A DNA stretch of 64,000 nt. Source: JAGRGG01 sp965217265. GTDB lineage: Bacteria > Pseudomonadota > Alphaproteobacteria > Geminicoccales > Geminicoccaceae. The position numbers and the translations under genes are program-made. The notes beneath the pieces are model-generated. The model searched no databases and was not told the DNA's origin. It was given only the letters and a program-made list of their open reading frames with translations. The stretch spans positions 1 to 64,000 of the forward strand of contig CBDCHP010000015.1 in assembly GCA_965217265.1 (NCBI GenBank). The letters are read 5' to 3'. Of the stretch, positions 52,347 through 61,227 are shown piece after piece; within the stretch, counting starts at the first letter, position 1; every line of letters begins with the position of its first letter.

Positions 52347-52806
52347 ATCCTTGCCGTTAAGGCACCTCGGTGGAGCGCCGAACAGGATAAGCTTAGTGAC
52401 AGCGCCGCTGTGCGATTTGACCGTGCACGTGTGTGCCGTGTAAAGCGCCGGAATCCCTCTTCATGCTTTATCTGACAAATTGCCGTATGGCAGCTCTGGT
52501 GCTGGTCGTGTCGATCAACCAATTAGGATAGATGAAGAAACCTGACGAAGGTTCGTGAACGTTTTACCGCCTTTCAGTCGGTGCAGTGTTCACAACATTG
52601 TCGATCATCGTCGGACAGAAGATTGTAATCTGGACAGGAGGTATGCATGCAACTCTCAACGATCTTCATGAAGATATCGACGTGACCGGAATTTATTCTG
52701 GCACAGTTATATCGAGCAGATCTCTCACACCTGATTCACTCAATTATTTCGTGTTGCGGCTCAGCCAACCTCATGACGAGCAACGGGCAAGCCTGTGGAG
52801 AGCCCG
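52347..52806. other. AT-richer intergenic region before the IclR gene
   Basis: No convincing gene. A frame at 52586-52810 runs into the IclR gene but has no protein-like pattern. The composition is lower in GC than flanking DNA. It should contain the promoter of the IclR gene. No copy of the TATCG-N5-CGATA operator was found in it. Confidence 0.45.
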
Positions 52807-53589
52807 ATGAGCATCATTCCGCTCGGCACGTTGGGGAAGGCCGATAAGATCCTAGCTCTCTATGGGACGACCTCCGAGAGCCTTTCCTTTTCGGAAATCG
52901 TCGATCGCAGCGGGCTTGAGAAGGGTTCAGTGCAGCGGTTGCTGGTGACCCTCCAGGACCTTGGGCTGCTGCGCAAGCACCAGCGCTACAAGCGCTACAG
53001 CCTGTCGCCGAGGTTCGTCTCCCTAGCGGTATCCTATTGCCAGTCCGATCCGCTGATCCAGCGGGCGACGGCCTACCTCGAGCCGTTGGCACAGCGCACG
53101 ACGGAGGCGGTCAGCGTCTGCATCCCGGATGACGTCTACGTCTTCTTCATGACCCGGATCGAGAATCTCGCGCACCGGCTCTTCGCCCTGCAGCCGACCC
53201 GGCTTTACGCCTACTGTACGGCCGGCGGCCGTGCGATGCTCTCTGCCATGCCCACGGCGGATGCCCGGGCGATCCTGGAACGCTCGCCGATGCGGAGGTT
53301 GACGGCGAACACGCTCGTCGACTGCGACGAGATCAGCCGGCGGCTCGCACAATACCGCGAGGAAGATCTCGCTTGGCAGGACGGCGAGGTCATCGAAGGG
53401 GAGATTGGTCTGGCGGCACCCATCCTTGGGGAAGGCGATTTTCCCGTCGCTGCGGTCGTCATGTCGATCCGCCGCGACCGGTTCGATCTGGAGGCGGCCA
53501 AGGAGCGTTTCGGTTCAATCATCAAGGTCGCGGCCCAGGATCTATCGAGCCACGCCTTCTCGGTCGCAAGGCTGCGCTCCTCGACCTGA
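52807..53589 (+). CDS. IclR-family transcriptional regulator
   Basis: A 260-residue IclR protein. The winged helix is KADKILALYGTTSESLSFSEIVDRSGLEKGSVQRLLVTLQ in outline (residues 10-50, shown in parts: SFSEIVDRSG and VQRLLVTL), wing RKHQRYKRYSLSPRF. The effector domain from about 80 ends with LAAPILGEGDFPVAAVVMS. ATG 52807 has GGAG six bases upstream. It faces a convergent set of catabolic genes on the opposite strand and is the natural candidate to bind the palindromes at 56691-56705 and 63131-63145. Confidence 0.92.
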   Translation: MSIIPLGTLGKADKILALYGTTSESLSFSEIVDRSGLEKGSVQRLLVTLQDLGLLRKHQRYKRYSLSPRFVSLAVSYCQSDPLIQRATAYLEPLAQRTTEAVSVCIPDDVYVFFMTRIENLAHRLFALQPTRLYAYCTAGGRAMLSAMPTADARAILERSPMRRLTANTLVDCDEISRRLAQYREEDLAWQDGEVIEGEIGLAAPILGEGDFPVAAVVMSIRRDRFDLEAAKERFGSIIKVAAQDLSSHAFSVARLRSST

Positions 53590-53629
53590 ACGCTTTTGTT
53601 TGCCCTCGGCCCGCCGCGGCAAAGGGAGC

Positions 53630-54990
53630 TCAAGAACGTCGGACGTCCGCAACGGTCCGATCAATCGCGCGCACCAGCTTGTCGACAAGTTCGTCGAGCT
53701 GCGCTTCGTCGAGGATGTAGGATGGCGCCAGCAGCACATGGTCGCCCCTCGTCCCGTCCACCGTGCCGCTCGATGGATAGCAGATCAGGCCCTCGGCCAG
53801 CGCGTTGGCCTTGAGCCGCGGGGCAAAGCGCAGCTCTGGGTCGAAAGGCCTTTTCCCGTTTTGGTCGGCGACGAACTCAACACCGAGAAACAAGCCGCGC
53901 CCGCGGATGTCGCCGACGTGGGCGTGATCGCCCAGGGCCGTGTTCAGCCGCTCGACGAGGCCGGCGCCTAAGCGGCGGACACGCTGCAGCAGACCACGTT
54001 CCTCGATCGCCCTTTGTACCGCGAGAGCCCCGGCGCAGGCGGCGATATGGCCGAGATAAGTGTGGCCGTGCTGAAAAAATCCGCTGCCGACTCGAACGGC
54101 CTCGAAGATCGGCGCCGAGGCAGTCATTGCCTCGATCGGCTGATAGCCGGCACCGAGCCCCTTGGCGACGGCGATGATGTCCGGCGCCACCCCGTCCTGC
54201 TCGCAGGCGAACAGGGTTCCCGTGCGCCCCATGCCGCACATCACCTCGTCGAGGATCAGGAGAACGCCATGACGGTCGCAGACCTTGCGGATCTGCTTCA
54301 GATAGCCTGCGACGGGCGTGGCCGCTCCCAGCGTGGCGCCCGAAACCGTCTCGGCGATGAAGGCGAGACAGTCTTTGACCCAAGCCTTCGGATCTCGGCG
54401 TCGAGCTCGGCTGCCAGCCGCGTGCCATAATCGATCTCGCTCTCGCTTGAATGACGGTCGCGATAGGCATAGCAAGGAGCGACGTGCGAGACGTGGCCAC
54501 CATCTAGAAGGATAGGTTCGTAGAGGGTCCGCCGGCCCGGATTACTGCCGATCGACAAAGCCCCTAGAGTGTTGCCGTGATAGCTCTGACGGCGGGCGAT
54601 GAAGCGCACCCGCTCAAACTCGTCCTGCTCAACCATGTATTGCCGCGCGAGCTTCAAGGCCGCCTCGATCGCCTCCGATCCGCCCGAGACGAAGTAGACG
54701 TGGTCGAGCGCCCCAGGAGCGGCGGCGGCCAGCCGTTCAGCCAACTCCTCGGCAGGGCCGCTCGAGAAGAACGAGGTGTGGGCGAAGGGCAAGGTGCGAA
54801 GCTGGGTACAAATTGCCTCGACGACCGTCGCATCGCTGTGCCCGAGGCAGGACACCGCCGCACCCCCGGAGGCGTCTAGGTAGCGCCGGCCGGTGGCATC
54901 GACAAGGTAGGCCCCCTCGCCGCGCATCGCCTGCGGATAGCGATGGCGGGGGTCACGATGAAAGACGCTGGTGCCGACGGCCGTTGTCAT
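53630..54990 (-). pseudogene. Class III aminotransferase with a one-base frameshift
   Basis: The N-terminal half (54990 to about 54370) has GEGAYLVDATGRRYLDASGG, CLGHSDATVVEAI and FVSGGSEAIEAALKLARQY. The C-terminal half (about 54367 to 53630) in another frame has ETVSGATLGAATP, LLILDEVMCGMGRTGTLFA and the PLP lysine in IIAVAKGLGAGYQP. Inserting one base near 54367 restores about 454 residues, a normal omega-amino acid transaminase length. PLP sites remain. It is the last gene after a monooxygenase and flavin reductase. The frameshift may be real decay or a sequencing error. Confidence 0.85.
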
Positions 54991-55021
54991 GAAGTCACCT
55001 CGCGCGCAGACACCCGAACGG

Positions 55022-55594
55022 TCAGGCTTCCCCCGCAGTCCGATCTCGGACCAGCCGATGATAGGTGCCCTCGAAATAGACCAAGGGTCGCTCCTTGCCG
55101 CCCAGGCTCACCCGACTCGCCCGCCCGATCACCAGCAGGTGGGTGTAGACAGGGATCAGGCGGACCAGTTTGCAATCGATGTGGGCGATGGCCCGACCAA
55201 GCCGGGTGGCACCCTGCTCGCACGGGTGCCATTCCACCTCGGCGGCACGGTTCATGGCACCCGTGCGCCCAGCGAACACGTCGGCCTGATAGGCTTGGTC
55301 CTCGCCGAGCAGATGCACGGTGAAGGCCGCCGTTTCGCGCAAGTTCGCTAGAAGGCGCGACCGGCTCTGGATCGAGGCCAGGATCGAAGGAGGCGACATG
55401 GACAGCGAGGTCAAGGAGGTCGCGGTGATGCCGTGCAGGCCCGAAGGACCGTCGACGGTAATCACGCCGATGCCGGAGGCGAGCCGCCGCATCGCCGCGC
55501 GAAACCCATCGGTGAGTGCTGTCGATGGCGGCGGTGGCGCAGCCTCATCCACTGGCTCGATGATCTCGCCGAGGATAGCCGAAACGTCGGTCAT
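55022..55594 (-). CDS. Flavin reductase domain protein
   Basis: A 190-residue flavin reductase-like protein (split-barrel FMN binding). Landmarks are GIGVITVDGPSGLHGITATSLTSLSMSPP around residues 40-70 and RSRLLANLRETAAFTVHLLGEDQ following. It supplies reduced flavin to a two-component monooxygenase, almost certainly the luciferase-like enzyme encoded next upstream, whose gene overlaps its start by 4 bases. Confidence 0.9.
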   Translation of the reverse strand: MTDVSAILGEIIEPVDEAAPPPPSTALTDGFRAAMRRLASGIGVITVDGPSGLHGITATSLTSLSMSPPSILASIQSRSRLLANLRETAAFTVHLLGEDQAYQADVFAGRTGAMNRAAEVEWHPCEQGATRLGRAIAHIDCKLVRLIPVYTHLLVIGRASRVSLGGKERPLVYFEGTYHRLVRDRTAGEA

Positions 55595-56658
55595 CCAAGA
55601 ACCGCTTCAGTAGTCTGGGACGCGGGGACGGCCAACGCCTTGGTGATCTTCGGCAGCACCTCAGCACCGAACCGCTCCATGGAACGAAGCACGTCCTTCA
55701 CCGGCCGGCCGGCCGGCCACATGAAGCAGGAAAGATCGGTGATGCCGACCGTCCTGATCTCCTCCACGAGCCGCTCGGCAACCGTGTCGGCGTTGCCGAT
55801 AGGAAGGTTCGCCTCAATCGCCGCCAAGGAGGGCTCGCCTTCCACCGGACGGTCGACGATGTGATGGCCGTCGAGGACCTGGGCGCCGATCCGCATGTGC
55901 CCGGCCGAGCGTCCGACATAGCGGATCCCCTCGGCGACCTTGCGGATCTCGGCCTTGTCGTCGGAGACGTAGACATAGCGCTGGGCAGCGAAGCGCGACC
56001 CCAGCCGGTGGCCGGCTTCCTCATACTTGCTCCCGACGAAGTCGCGCATCGATTTCAGTGCCGTCGAGTTGCCCCAGCCGACGGTGATGAAGGGTACGCC
56101 CCCCACCTTGACCGCGTGGTCGATGACGCCGGGCGACCAGGACACGAAGAAGCTGTCCAACCGCCGCGGCCGGTAGAGGCGAATAGCCTGGGGCACGTCG
56201 GGCAGCCGGTAGAACGTACCCTCGTGTGCGAAGCGGTTGTCGTGGACGGCTTGGTCGATGATCTGCCAGATCTCCAGCATGCGCTCTTGACGTTCGGCCA
56301 GATCAGCGCCGAAGGCCTCGAACTCGAAGCGTTGGTAGCCCGAGCCGATGCCGATGACGGCCCGTCCCCGGCTCAGCCGGTCCAATAAGGCTATCTCCTC
56401 GGCCACCCGGATGGGGTTGTAGAGCGGGGCGACGATGACGGCCGGGCCAAGGCCGATCGCGGTGGTCTCACGCGCCGCTGCGGCAGCCATCATCAGCGGT
56501 GATGGGCAAAGGCTGTAGTTGGAGAAGTGATGCTCGGCGAACCAAGCGACGTCGAAGCCCATGGCCTCGGCGAGCTTCACGCAGTCGATGGTGCCCTGGA
56601 CGACCTCCTGCTGGTCGACGCCGTGCTCGTTCATGAGGTTGAAGAGACCAAAGCGCAT
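55591..56658 (-). CDS. Luciferase-like (LLM) flavin-dependent monooxygenase
   Basis: A 355-residue LLM-class protein starting MRFGLFNLMNEHGVDQQ, with VAWFAEHHFSNYSL near residue 36, LGPAVIVAPLYNPIRVAEEIALLD near 73 and GSGYQRFEFEAFG near 106. These TIM-barrel enzymes use FMNH2 and oxygen for Baeyer-Villiger, desulfonating or C-N cleaving oxidations. With the coupled flavin reductase it forms a two-component system. Its promoter carries a TATCG-N5-CGATA palindrome in the spacer. Substrate unknown. Confidence 0.92.
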   Translation of the reverse strand: MRFGLFNLMNEHGVDQQEVVQGTIDCVKLAEAMGFDVAWFAEHHFSNYSLCPSPLMMAAAAARETTAIGLGPAVIVAPLYNPIRVAEEIALLDRLSRGRAVIGIGSGYQRFEFEAFGADLAERQERMLEIWQIIDQAVHDNRFAHEGTFYRLPDVPQAIRLYRPRRLDSFFVSWSPGVIDHAVKVGGVPFITVGWGNSTALKSMRDFVGSKYEEAGHRLGSRFAAQRYVYVSDDKAEIRKVAEGIRYVGRSAGHMRIGAQVLDGHHIVDRPVEGEPSLAAIEANLPIGNADTVAERLVEEIRTVGITDLSCFMWPAGRPVKDVLRSMERFGAEVLPKITKALAVPASQTTEAVLG

Positions 56659-56686
56659 GACGGCATCCTTATCGTGTGACGGTTAA

Positions 56687-56714
56687 AAACTATCGTTATT
56701 CGATAACATGTCAA
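56687..56714 (-). promoter_or_regulatory. Promoter with embedded operator for the monooxygenase unit
   Basis: Read on the minus strand: TTGACA (-35, 56709-56714), 16 bases, then TAGTTT (-10-like, 56687-56692). The palindrome TATCG-N5-CGATA (56691-56705) occupies the spacer, so a bound regulator would block RNA polymerase. It begins 29 bases upstream of the monooxygenase start. The same palindrome recurs at 63131-63145. Confidence 0.6.
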
Positions 56715-56745
56715 TGCTCAAGGGGGCATAGTCCAACCTTCTCCA

Positions 56746-57504
56746 TCAGATTCCGACAATGACTTCGCCGCCATTAGGGCTGATGACTTGGCCGGTGATA
56801 AAATCGGCCTCCTTTGAGGCAAGGAAGGCGACCGTGTAGGAGATCTCGACCGGCTCGCAGTAGCGCTTCAACGGCACCCGTTCGATTTTTGCCGCCATCT
56901 TGGCTTCGATGTCCGGCTGGGAAAGGACCATCTCGGTCATGACGCCGCCGGGGGCGATGGCGTTCACGTGAATGTTCCAGGGCGCTAGTTCCTTCGCCCA
57001 AGCTTTGGTCAGGCCAAGCAGTGCTGCCTTGGCACCGCAATAGGGCGAGGCATAGTGATGCCCGACCATTCCCCAAATCGAGGAGATGTTGATGATCTTG
57101 CCCCGGCGCTTGGCCTTCATGAAGGGTACGGCCGCGCGAGTGGCGAAGAAGGAGCCCTTGACGTGCACGGCGAAGGTTCGATCGAATTCCTCCTCGGTCG
57201 TCTCCTCGATCAGGGGCTCGCCGCCAATCCCGGCATTGTTGACTAGGATCGCGATGCCGCCGAAGCGCTTACCGATCTCGGCGAAGCCGGCCGCGACCTC
57301 GTCGGTCCTCGCGATGTCGCAGACCATCGCTTCGGCCTCTCCGCCCGCCACTCGCACGAGTTCCGCTGTTTCCTCGGCGGCCTCTCTTCGGATGTCCTGC
57401 GCCACGATATGCGCTCCGCGCTCGGCGAGCAGGCGGCAATGGGCGCGGCCCATACCCGCCCCGGCCCCGGTTACGATCGTGACCGCTCCGTCCAATCGGC
57501 TCAT
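56746..57504 (-). CDS. Short-chain dehydrogenase/reductase
   Basis: A 252-residue SDR. The start at MSRLDG (57504) is preferred because GGAGGAG lies just upstream, over the ORF start 18 bases earlier. Motifs: VTGAGAGMG at residues 9-17, NNAG near 85, catalytic Ser in INISSIWG near 136 and YCGAK near 151. It ends SPNGGEVIVGI, very like the neighbouring SDR (GPNGGKTLVGF), so the two are tandem duplicates. Last gene of the long ABC/SDR unit. Confidence 0.88.
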   Translation of the reverse strand: MSRLDGAVTIVTGAGAGMGRAHCRLLAERGAHIVAQDIRREAAEETAELVRVAGGEAEAMVCDIARTDEVAAGFAEIGKRFGGIAILVNNAGIGGEPLIEETTEEEFDRTFAVHVKGSFFATRAAVPFMKAKRRGKIINISSIWGMVGHHYASPYCGAKAALLGLTKAWAKELAPWNIHVNAIAPGGVMTEMVLSQPDIEAKMAAKIERVPLKRYCEPVEISYTVAFLASKEADFITGQVISPNGGEVIVGI

Positions 57505-57555
57505 CGCCCAAACTCCTCCCATGGCTCAATATGCTTGCCGGCGGCGTCACGAGGT

Positions 57556-58323
57556 CTAGAACCCGACAAGGGTCTTGCCGCCGTTCGGCCCGATCACTTG
57601 GCCGGTCAGAAAGCGTCCGCGATCTCCCGTGAGAAACGCCACCAGGGGTGCTATCTCCTCGGGTTGAGCCCATCGTCCTAGAGGTACTAGGCGCTCCTGG
57701 CGGCGCACTTCCGCTTCGCCCAAATTGTCCAGCACCATGCGGCTCCACACGCCACCGGGAGCGATCGCATTGACAGTAATGCCAAACGGCGCCAGCTCCT
57801 TGGCCCAGGCTTTGGTGAAGCCGAGAACGGCGCTCTTCGCGGCGACGTAGTCGGAGGCCAGATCGTGCCCGGCCATGGCCCATCGCGACGACACGTTGAC
57901 GATGGCACCCCGCCCCGCCGTCTTCATCGCCGGCACCACTGCCTTGCTCATGAAGAAGGTGCCCTTGACGTGGACCCCGAACATCCGGTCGAACGCTGCT
58001 TCGTCGATGTCTTCGAGCCTGCGGTCGTCGCCGATGCCGGCGTTGTTCACCAGGATGTCGATGCGCCCGAAGGACTTGAGGACTGCATCGACCATCGCCT
58101 TGCTCCTGGAAGGATCGGCGATATCGAAGGCAAAAGGACAAGCCGTGCCACCGGCCTCGCCGATCTCGGCGGTCAACCGCTCGACACCTGCCCGGTTGAT
58201 GTCCTGGAGCATGATCTTGACACCGCGTCCGGACAGATCCCGCACGTAGGCGCATCCCATGCCCTCGGCGGCGCCCGTGATGATCGCGACGCGACCACAA
58301 AACTCGTCTGGATCGCTGTTCAT
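57556..58323 (-). CDS. Short-chain dehydrogenase/reductase, paralog of the next gene
   Basis: A 255-residue SDR with ITGAAEGMG at residues 15-23, NNAG near 92, Ser in VNVSSRWAM near 143 and YVAAK near 158. Shared spacing and a common C-terminal GPNGG motif with the SDR at 56746-57504 point to gene duplication, perhaps giving sequential oxidations of one substrate. It overlaps the transporter ATPase gene by 4 bases. Confidence 0.88.
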   Translation of the reverse strand: MNSDPDEFCGRVAIITGAAEGMGCAYVRDLSGRGVKIMLQDINRAGVERLTAEIGEAGGTACPFAFDIADPSRSKAMVDAVLKSFGRIDILVNNAGIGDDRRLEDIDEAAFDRMFGVHVKGTFFMSKAVVPAMKTAGRGAIVNVSSRWAMAGHDLASDYVAAKSAVLGFTKAWAKELAPFGITVNAIAPGGVWSRMVLDNLGEAEVRRQERLVPLGRWAQPEEIAPLVAFLTGDRGRFLTGQVIGPNGGKTLVGF

Positions 58324-59459
58324 TCGATCACTACAAGCGCATCCTCGCTGGTCCAGCCCACATCGATCCGGGCCTCCGGATCGAGCAGCTCGATGCCGAG
58401 GCGGGAGGGGACGCGGACCGTGACTACCGTCGGGTAGGGGTCAAGACGCACGCGGTAACGGATGGTGCCGGTCGTATAGACCCGCTCCTCGACAACGCCG
58501 TGAAAGTGATTGACGAGCCCGTAGGCATCCTCGCCGATCATCACGTTCTCCGGCCGGAGCACGACCGCACGGCCGGAGCCCACAGAGGAGGGCATGGTGG
58601 CGTGGACGACGATGCCGTCATCGGTCCTGACCGTCACCTGATCGCCTAGGTGCTCAACCACCTCGGCCACGGGAAAGATTGCGGCCTCCCCGAGAAAACC
58701 GGCGACAAACAAGGTTTCCGGCCGCTCGTAGAGCTCGCGCGGGCTGCCCGTCTGCTCGATCGCGCCGCCGCGCATGATCGCCAGACGATCGGCCATATAG
58801 GCCGCTTCCTGCTGGTCGTGCGTGACGTAGATCACCGTGGCACCCAGGGCAGCCTGAAAGCGCTTGATCTCCTCTTGCATCTCCTCGCGGAGGTTCTTGT
58901 CGAGCGCCCCTAAGGGCTCGTCCATGAGCAGCAGGAGCGGATCGTACACGGCGGCCCGCGCCAAGGCGACCCGCTGCTGCTGACCGCCGGAAAGCTCGGA
59001 AGGTCGCCGGTCGTCGAAGGCCTCAAGGCGTACCATGGCAAGCACGCGGGCCACCTTCTCCTTGATCTTAGCGCGGGGCAAGCGGCGCATCCTTAAGGGA
59101 AATGCGACGTTCTCAGCCACGCTCATGTGCGGGAACAGCGCGTAGTTCTGGAACACCATGCCGATGTCGCGATGATAAGGGGGTACCGTGACAATACCCC
59201 TGCCGTTGATGAAGACCTCGCCATCGCTCGGCGCCACGAAACCTGCTGTGATACCGAGCAGGGTAGACTTGCCCGAGCCGCTCGGGCCGATGATCGCGAA
59301 GAATTCACCGGGCTCGATCGCAAAGGAGGTCGGCTGCAGCGCCGTCGTCCGACCATAGTACTTGGCGATCCCCTCGAAGCGCACGGCGGCCCCGGCCCGG
59401 CGACCCACGGTCGTCGAAGTAGGCGCCTGTGCCGGCGTAAGGTCGTAACGGTCGCTCAT
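58320..59459 (-). CDS. Polyamine/iron-type ABC transporter ATPase (PotA-like)
   Basis: A 379-residue ATPase. Walker A IIGPSGSGKSTLLGITAGF near residue 54, Q-loop GMVFQNYALFPHM near 96, signature ELSGGQQQRVALARA near 146, Walker B LLLMDEPLGALDKNLRE near 168 and the TOBE-type C-terminal domain (from about 270) are visible. It belongs to the spermidine/putrescine-type importers and powers the two permeases encoded next. Confidence 0.93.
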   Translation of the reverse strand: MSDRYDLTPAQAPTSTTVGRRAGAAVRFEGIAKYYGRTTALQPTSFAIEPGEFFAIIGPSGSGKSTLLGITAGFVAPSDGEVFINGRGIVTVPPYHRDIGMVFQNYALFPHMSVAENVAFPLRMRRLPRAKIKEKVARVLAMVRLEAFDDRRPSELSGGQQQRVALARAAVYDPLLLLMDEPLGALDKNLREEMQEEIKRFQAALGATVIYVTHDQQEAAYMADRLAIMRGGAIEQTGSPRELYERPETLFVAGFLGEAAIFPVAEVVEHLGDQVTVRTDDGIVVHATMPSSVGSGRAVVLRPENVMIGEDAYGLVNHFHGVVEERVYTTGTIRYRVRLDPYPTVVTVRVPSRLGIELLDPEARIDVGWTSEDALVVIE

Positions 59460-60283
59460 GCGGACTCATCCACGCGTACCGCCGAACGCGAACCGCGGGC
59501 CTTTAGGACGGCTGCGACGAGGAGCAGCCCTAAGGTGAGGCAGAGGAAGCTCACGGTCGCCGCCGCGATTACCGGCGTCATCTGATAATTCAGCTGCTCC
59601 CAGAGTAGGCGTGGCACCGTTCGGGTCGAGGGGCTGGCGAGGAAGATGGCGAGGATTAACTCGTCGAAGGAGAAGGTGAAGGCGAAGATGAAGCCGATGA
59701 TCACGCCTGGCCGGATCATCGGAAAGGTGACGTGCCAAAAAGTGCGCCAGCCGTTCGCACCGAGCGTCATCGCCGCCAGCTCGAAAGTGGGCGGATAAGC
59801 GCGCAGAGCGGCCGCGACTGTGACGAACACCAAGGGCAAGCAGACGACCGCGTGGCTGATCAACACGCCGAGATGGCTGCCATTTAGCCCCAGCCGGACC
59901 ATGAGAGGGAAAACGCCGATCGCGAGCACGATCTGTGGCAGGATGATCGGCGCGATCATCAGCGCCGAGAGCGAGCGGCGAAAGGGAAGTGTGCCGCGCA
60001 CCAGGGCAAGGGCCCCCAGCGTGCCGAAGACAGTCGCGAGAAGGGCGGCCGGAATGCCGATGATCAGGCTGTTGACGATCGCAAGGCGATATTCTCCGCT
60101 TTCGAGAAACGCCTCGTACCAGCGCAGGGATAGGCCCGGCGGTGGGAAGGATAAGAATGCGGCGCTGGAAAAGGAGAGCGGCACGATCACCAGTGTCGGT
60201 AAGACAAGATAAAGGAGGACTAGACCGGTGAAGCCAAACAGGCAGGCCGTGGCGAGCCGCCAAGGGGTGGCAAGAAAGCGCAT
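59456..60283 (-). CDS. ABC transporter permease (PotC-like)
   Basis: A 275-residue permease with six membrane segments; LSLRWYEAFLESGEYRLAIVNSL near residue 50 and the EAA loop (PTFELAAMTLGANGWRTFWHVTFPMIRPG) near 170 are PotC-type. ATG at 60283 is chosen over a longer frame that runs into the neighbouring permease gene. ATGA overlap with the ATPase gene. Confidence 0.92.
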   Translation of the reverse strand: MRFLATPWRLATACLFGFTGLVLLYLVLPTLVIVPLSFSSAAFLSFPPPGLSLRWYEAFLESGEYRLAIVNSLIIGIPAALLATVFGTLGALALVRGTLPFRRSLSALMIAPIILPQIVLAIGVFPLMVRLGLNGSHLGVLISHAVVCLPLVFVTVAAALRAYPPTFELAAMTLGANGWRTFWHVTFPMIRPGVIIGFIFAFTFSFDELILAIFLASPSTRTVPRLLWEQLNYQMTPVIAAATVSFLCLTLGLLLVAAVLKARGSRSAVRVDESA

Positions 60284-61227
60284 CAGGCGGCTTCTCCGGC
60301 CGTCTTGCCACCGGCGGCGTGGCGCATCATCCGCTCGTAGATCGCGAACAGAGCGCAGGTGAGCACGAGCACGATGGTCGAGAGTGCCGAAGCCAGCGGC
60401 CAGTTCAGCAGCCGCGAGACCTGCTGCTCGATCAGCACGGCGATCATCATGTTGGGGCCGCCGATCAGCGACGGGGTGATGTAGAAGCCGAGCGACGAGA
60501 TGAAGACCAAGATACAGCCGGCGCTGACCCCCGGCAGCGACAAGGGCAGGTAGACCGAGACGAACTGGCGCAAGGGATTGGCGCCCAGCACGGAGGCCGC
60601 CTTGAGCAGGGTGGTGTCGATGCCGCGCATGGTACCGAGCAGCGGCAGCAGCATGAAGGGCAGCATGATATGCACCATGGCAACCTGCATGCCGATGCCG
60701 TTGGTCATCAGCCTGAGCGGCTGTTCGATCAGGCCGGCGTCGGCCAGCAGGCCGTTCAGCACGCCCCGGCGCTGCAGGATGACCATCCAGGCATAGGTAC
60801 GGATGACGGTGCTGGTCCAAAACGGGATCAGGATGAAGGCCGCCGCCAGCATGAGGAGATGCCCGCGGGCCCGGCTGACTACGAAGGCGACCGGATAGGC
60901 GATCAGCAGGGCTGCGAGCGTGACCATGAACGCCACTTGGAAGGTGTAGAGAACGCTGGAAAGTGTCGCGGGGCTGGTGAGGATGGAGGCGTAGGCGGCG
61001 AGCGGCCCATCCTGGCCGGTGAAGCTCTGGACGACGACGACGCCGAGCGGCAGGAGGAAGAACAGACCCAGCAGTAGCAGCGTCGGTAGGATGAGTGCTG
61101 CACTCATCCTACCGGGCTGCCAAGCGCGCCGGCGGCGCTTTGCCCTCAGCATTCCACCCGCAACCGGATCGACCCCTTGCGTCGCCTGGACGCCCGCCTC
61201 GCGTCGACCGCTCAGCTGATCAGCCAA
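60283..61227 (-). CDS. ABC transporter permease (PotB-like)
   Basis: A 314-residue permease with a charged N-terminal tail, six membrane segments and the EAA loop (TLLKAASVLGANPLRQFVSVYLPLSLPG) near 205. Loop WMVILQRRGVLNGLLADAGLI is typical of PotB. Its stop and the next ATG overlap by one base. It overlaps the binding-protein gene by 16 bases. Confidence 0.92.
   Translation of the reverse strand: MADQLSGRREAGVQATQGVDPVAGGMLRAKRRRRAWQPGRMSAALILPTLLLLGLFFLLPLGVVVVQSFTGQDGPLAAYASILTSPATLSSVLYTFQVAFMVTLAALLIAYPVAFVVSRARGHLLMLAAAFILIPFWTSTVIRTYAWMVILQRRGVLNGLLADAGLIEQPLRLMTNGIGMQVAMVHIMLPFMLLPLLGTMRGIDTTLLKAASVLGANPLRQFVSVYLPLSLPGVSAGCILVFISSLGFYITPSLIGGPNMMIAVLIEQQVSRLLNWPLASALSTIVLVLTCALFAIYERMMRHAAGGKTAGEAA

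Noticed and set aside
52586..52810. 74-codon frame before the IclR gene
   Set aside because: No pattern, overlaps the IclR start and its ribosome site; treated as part of the intergenic region.
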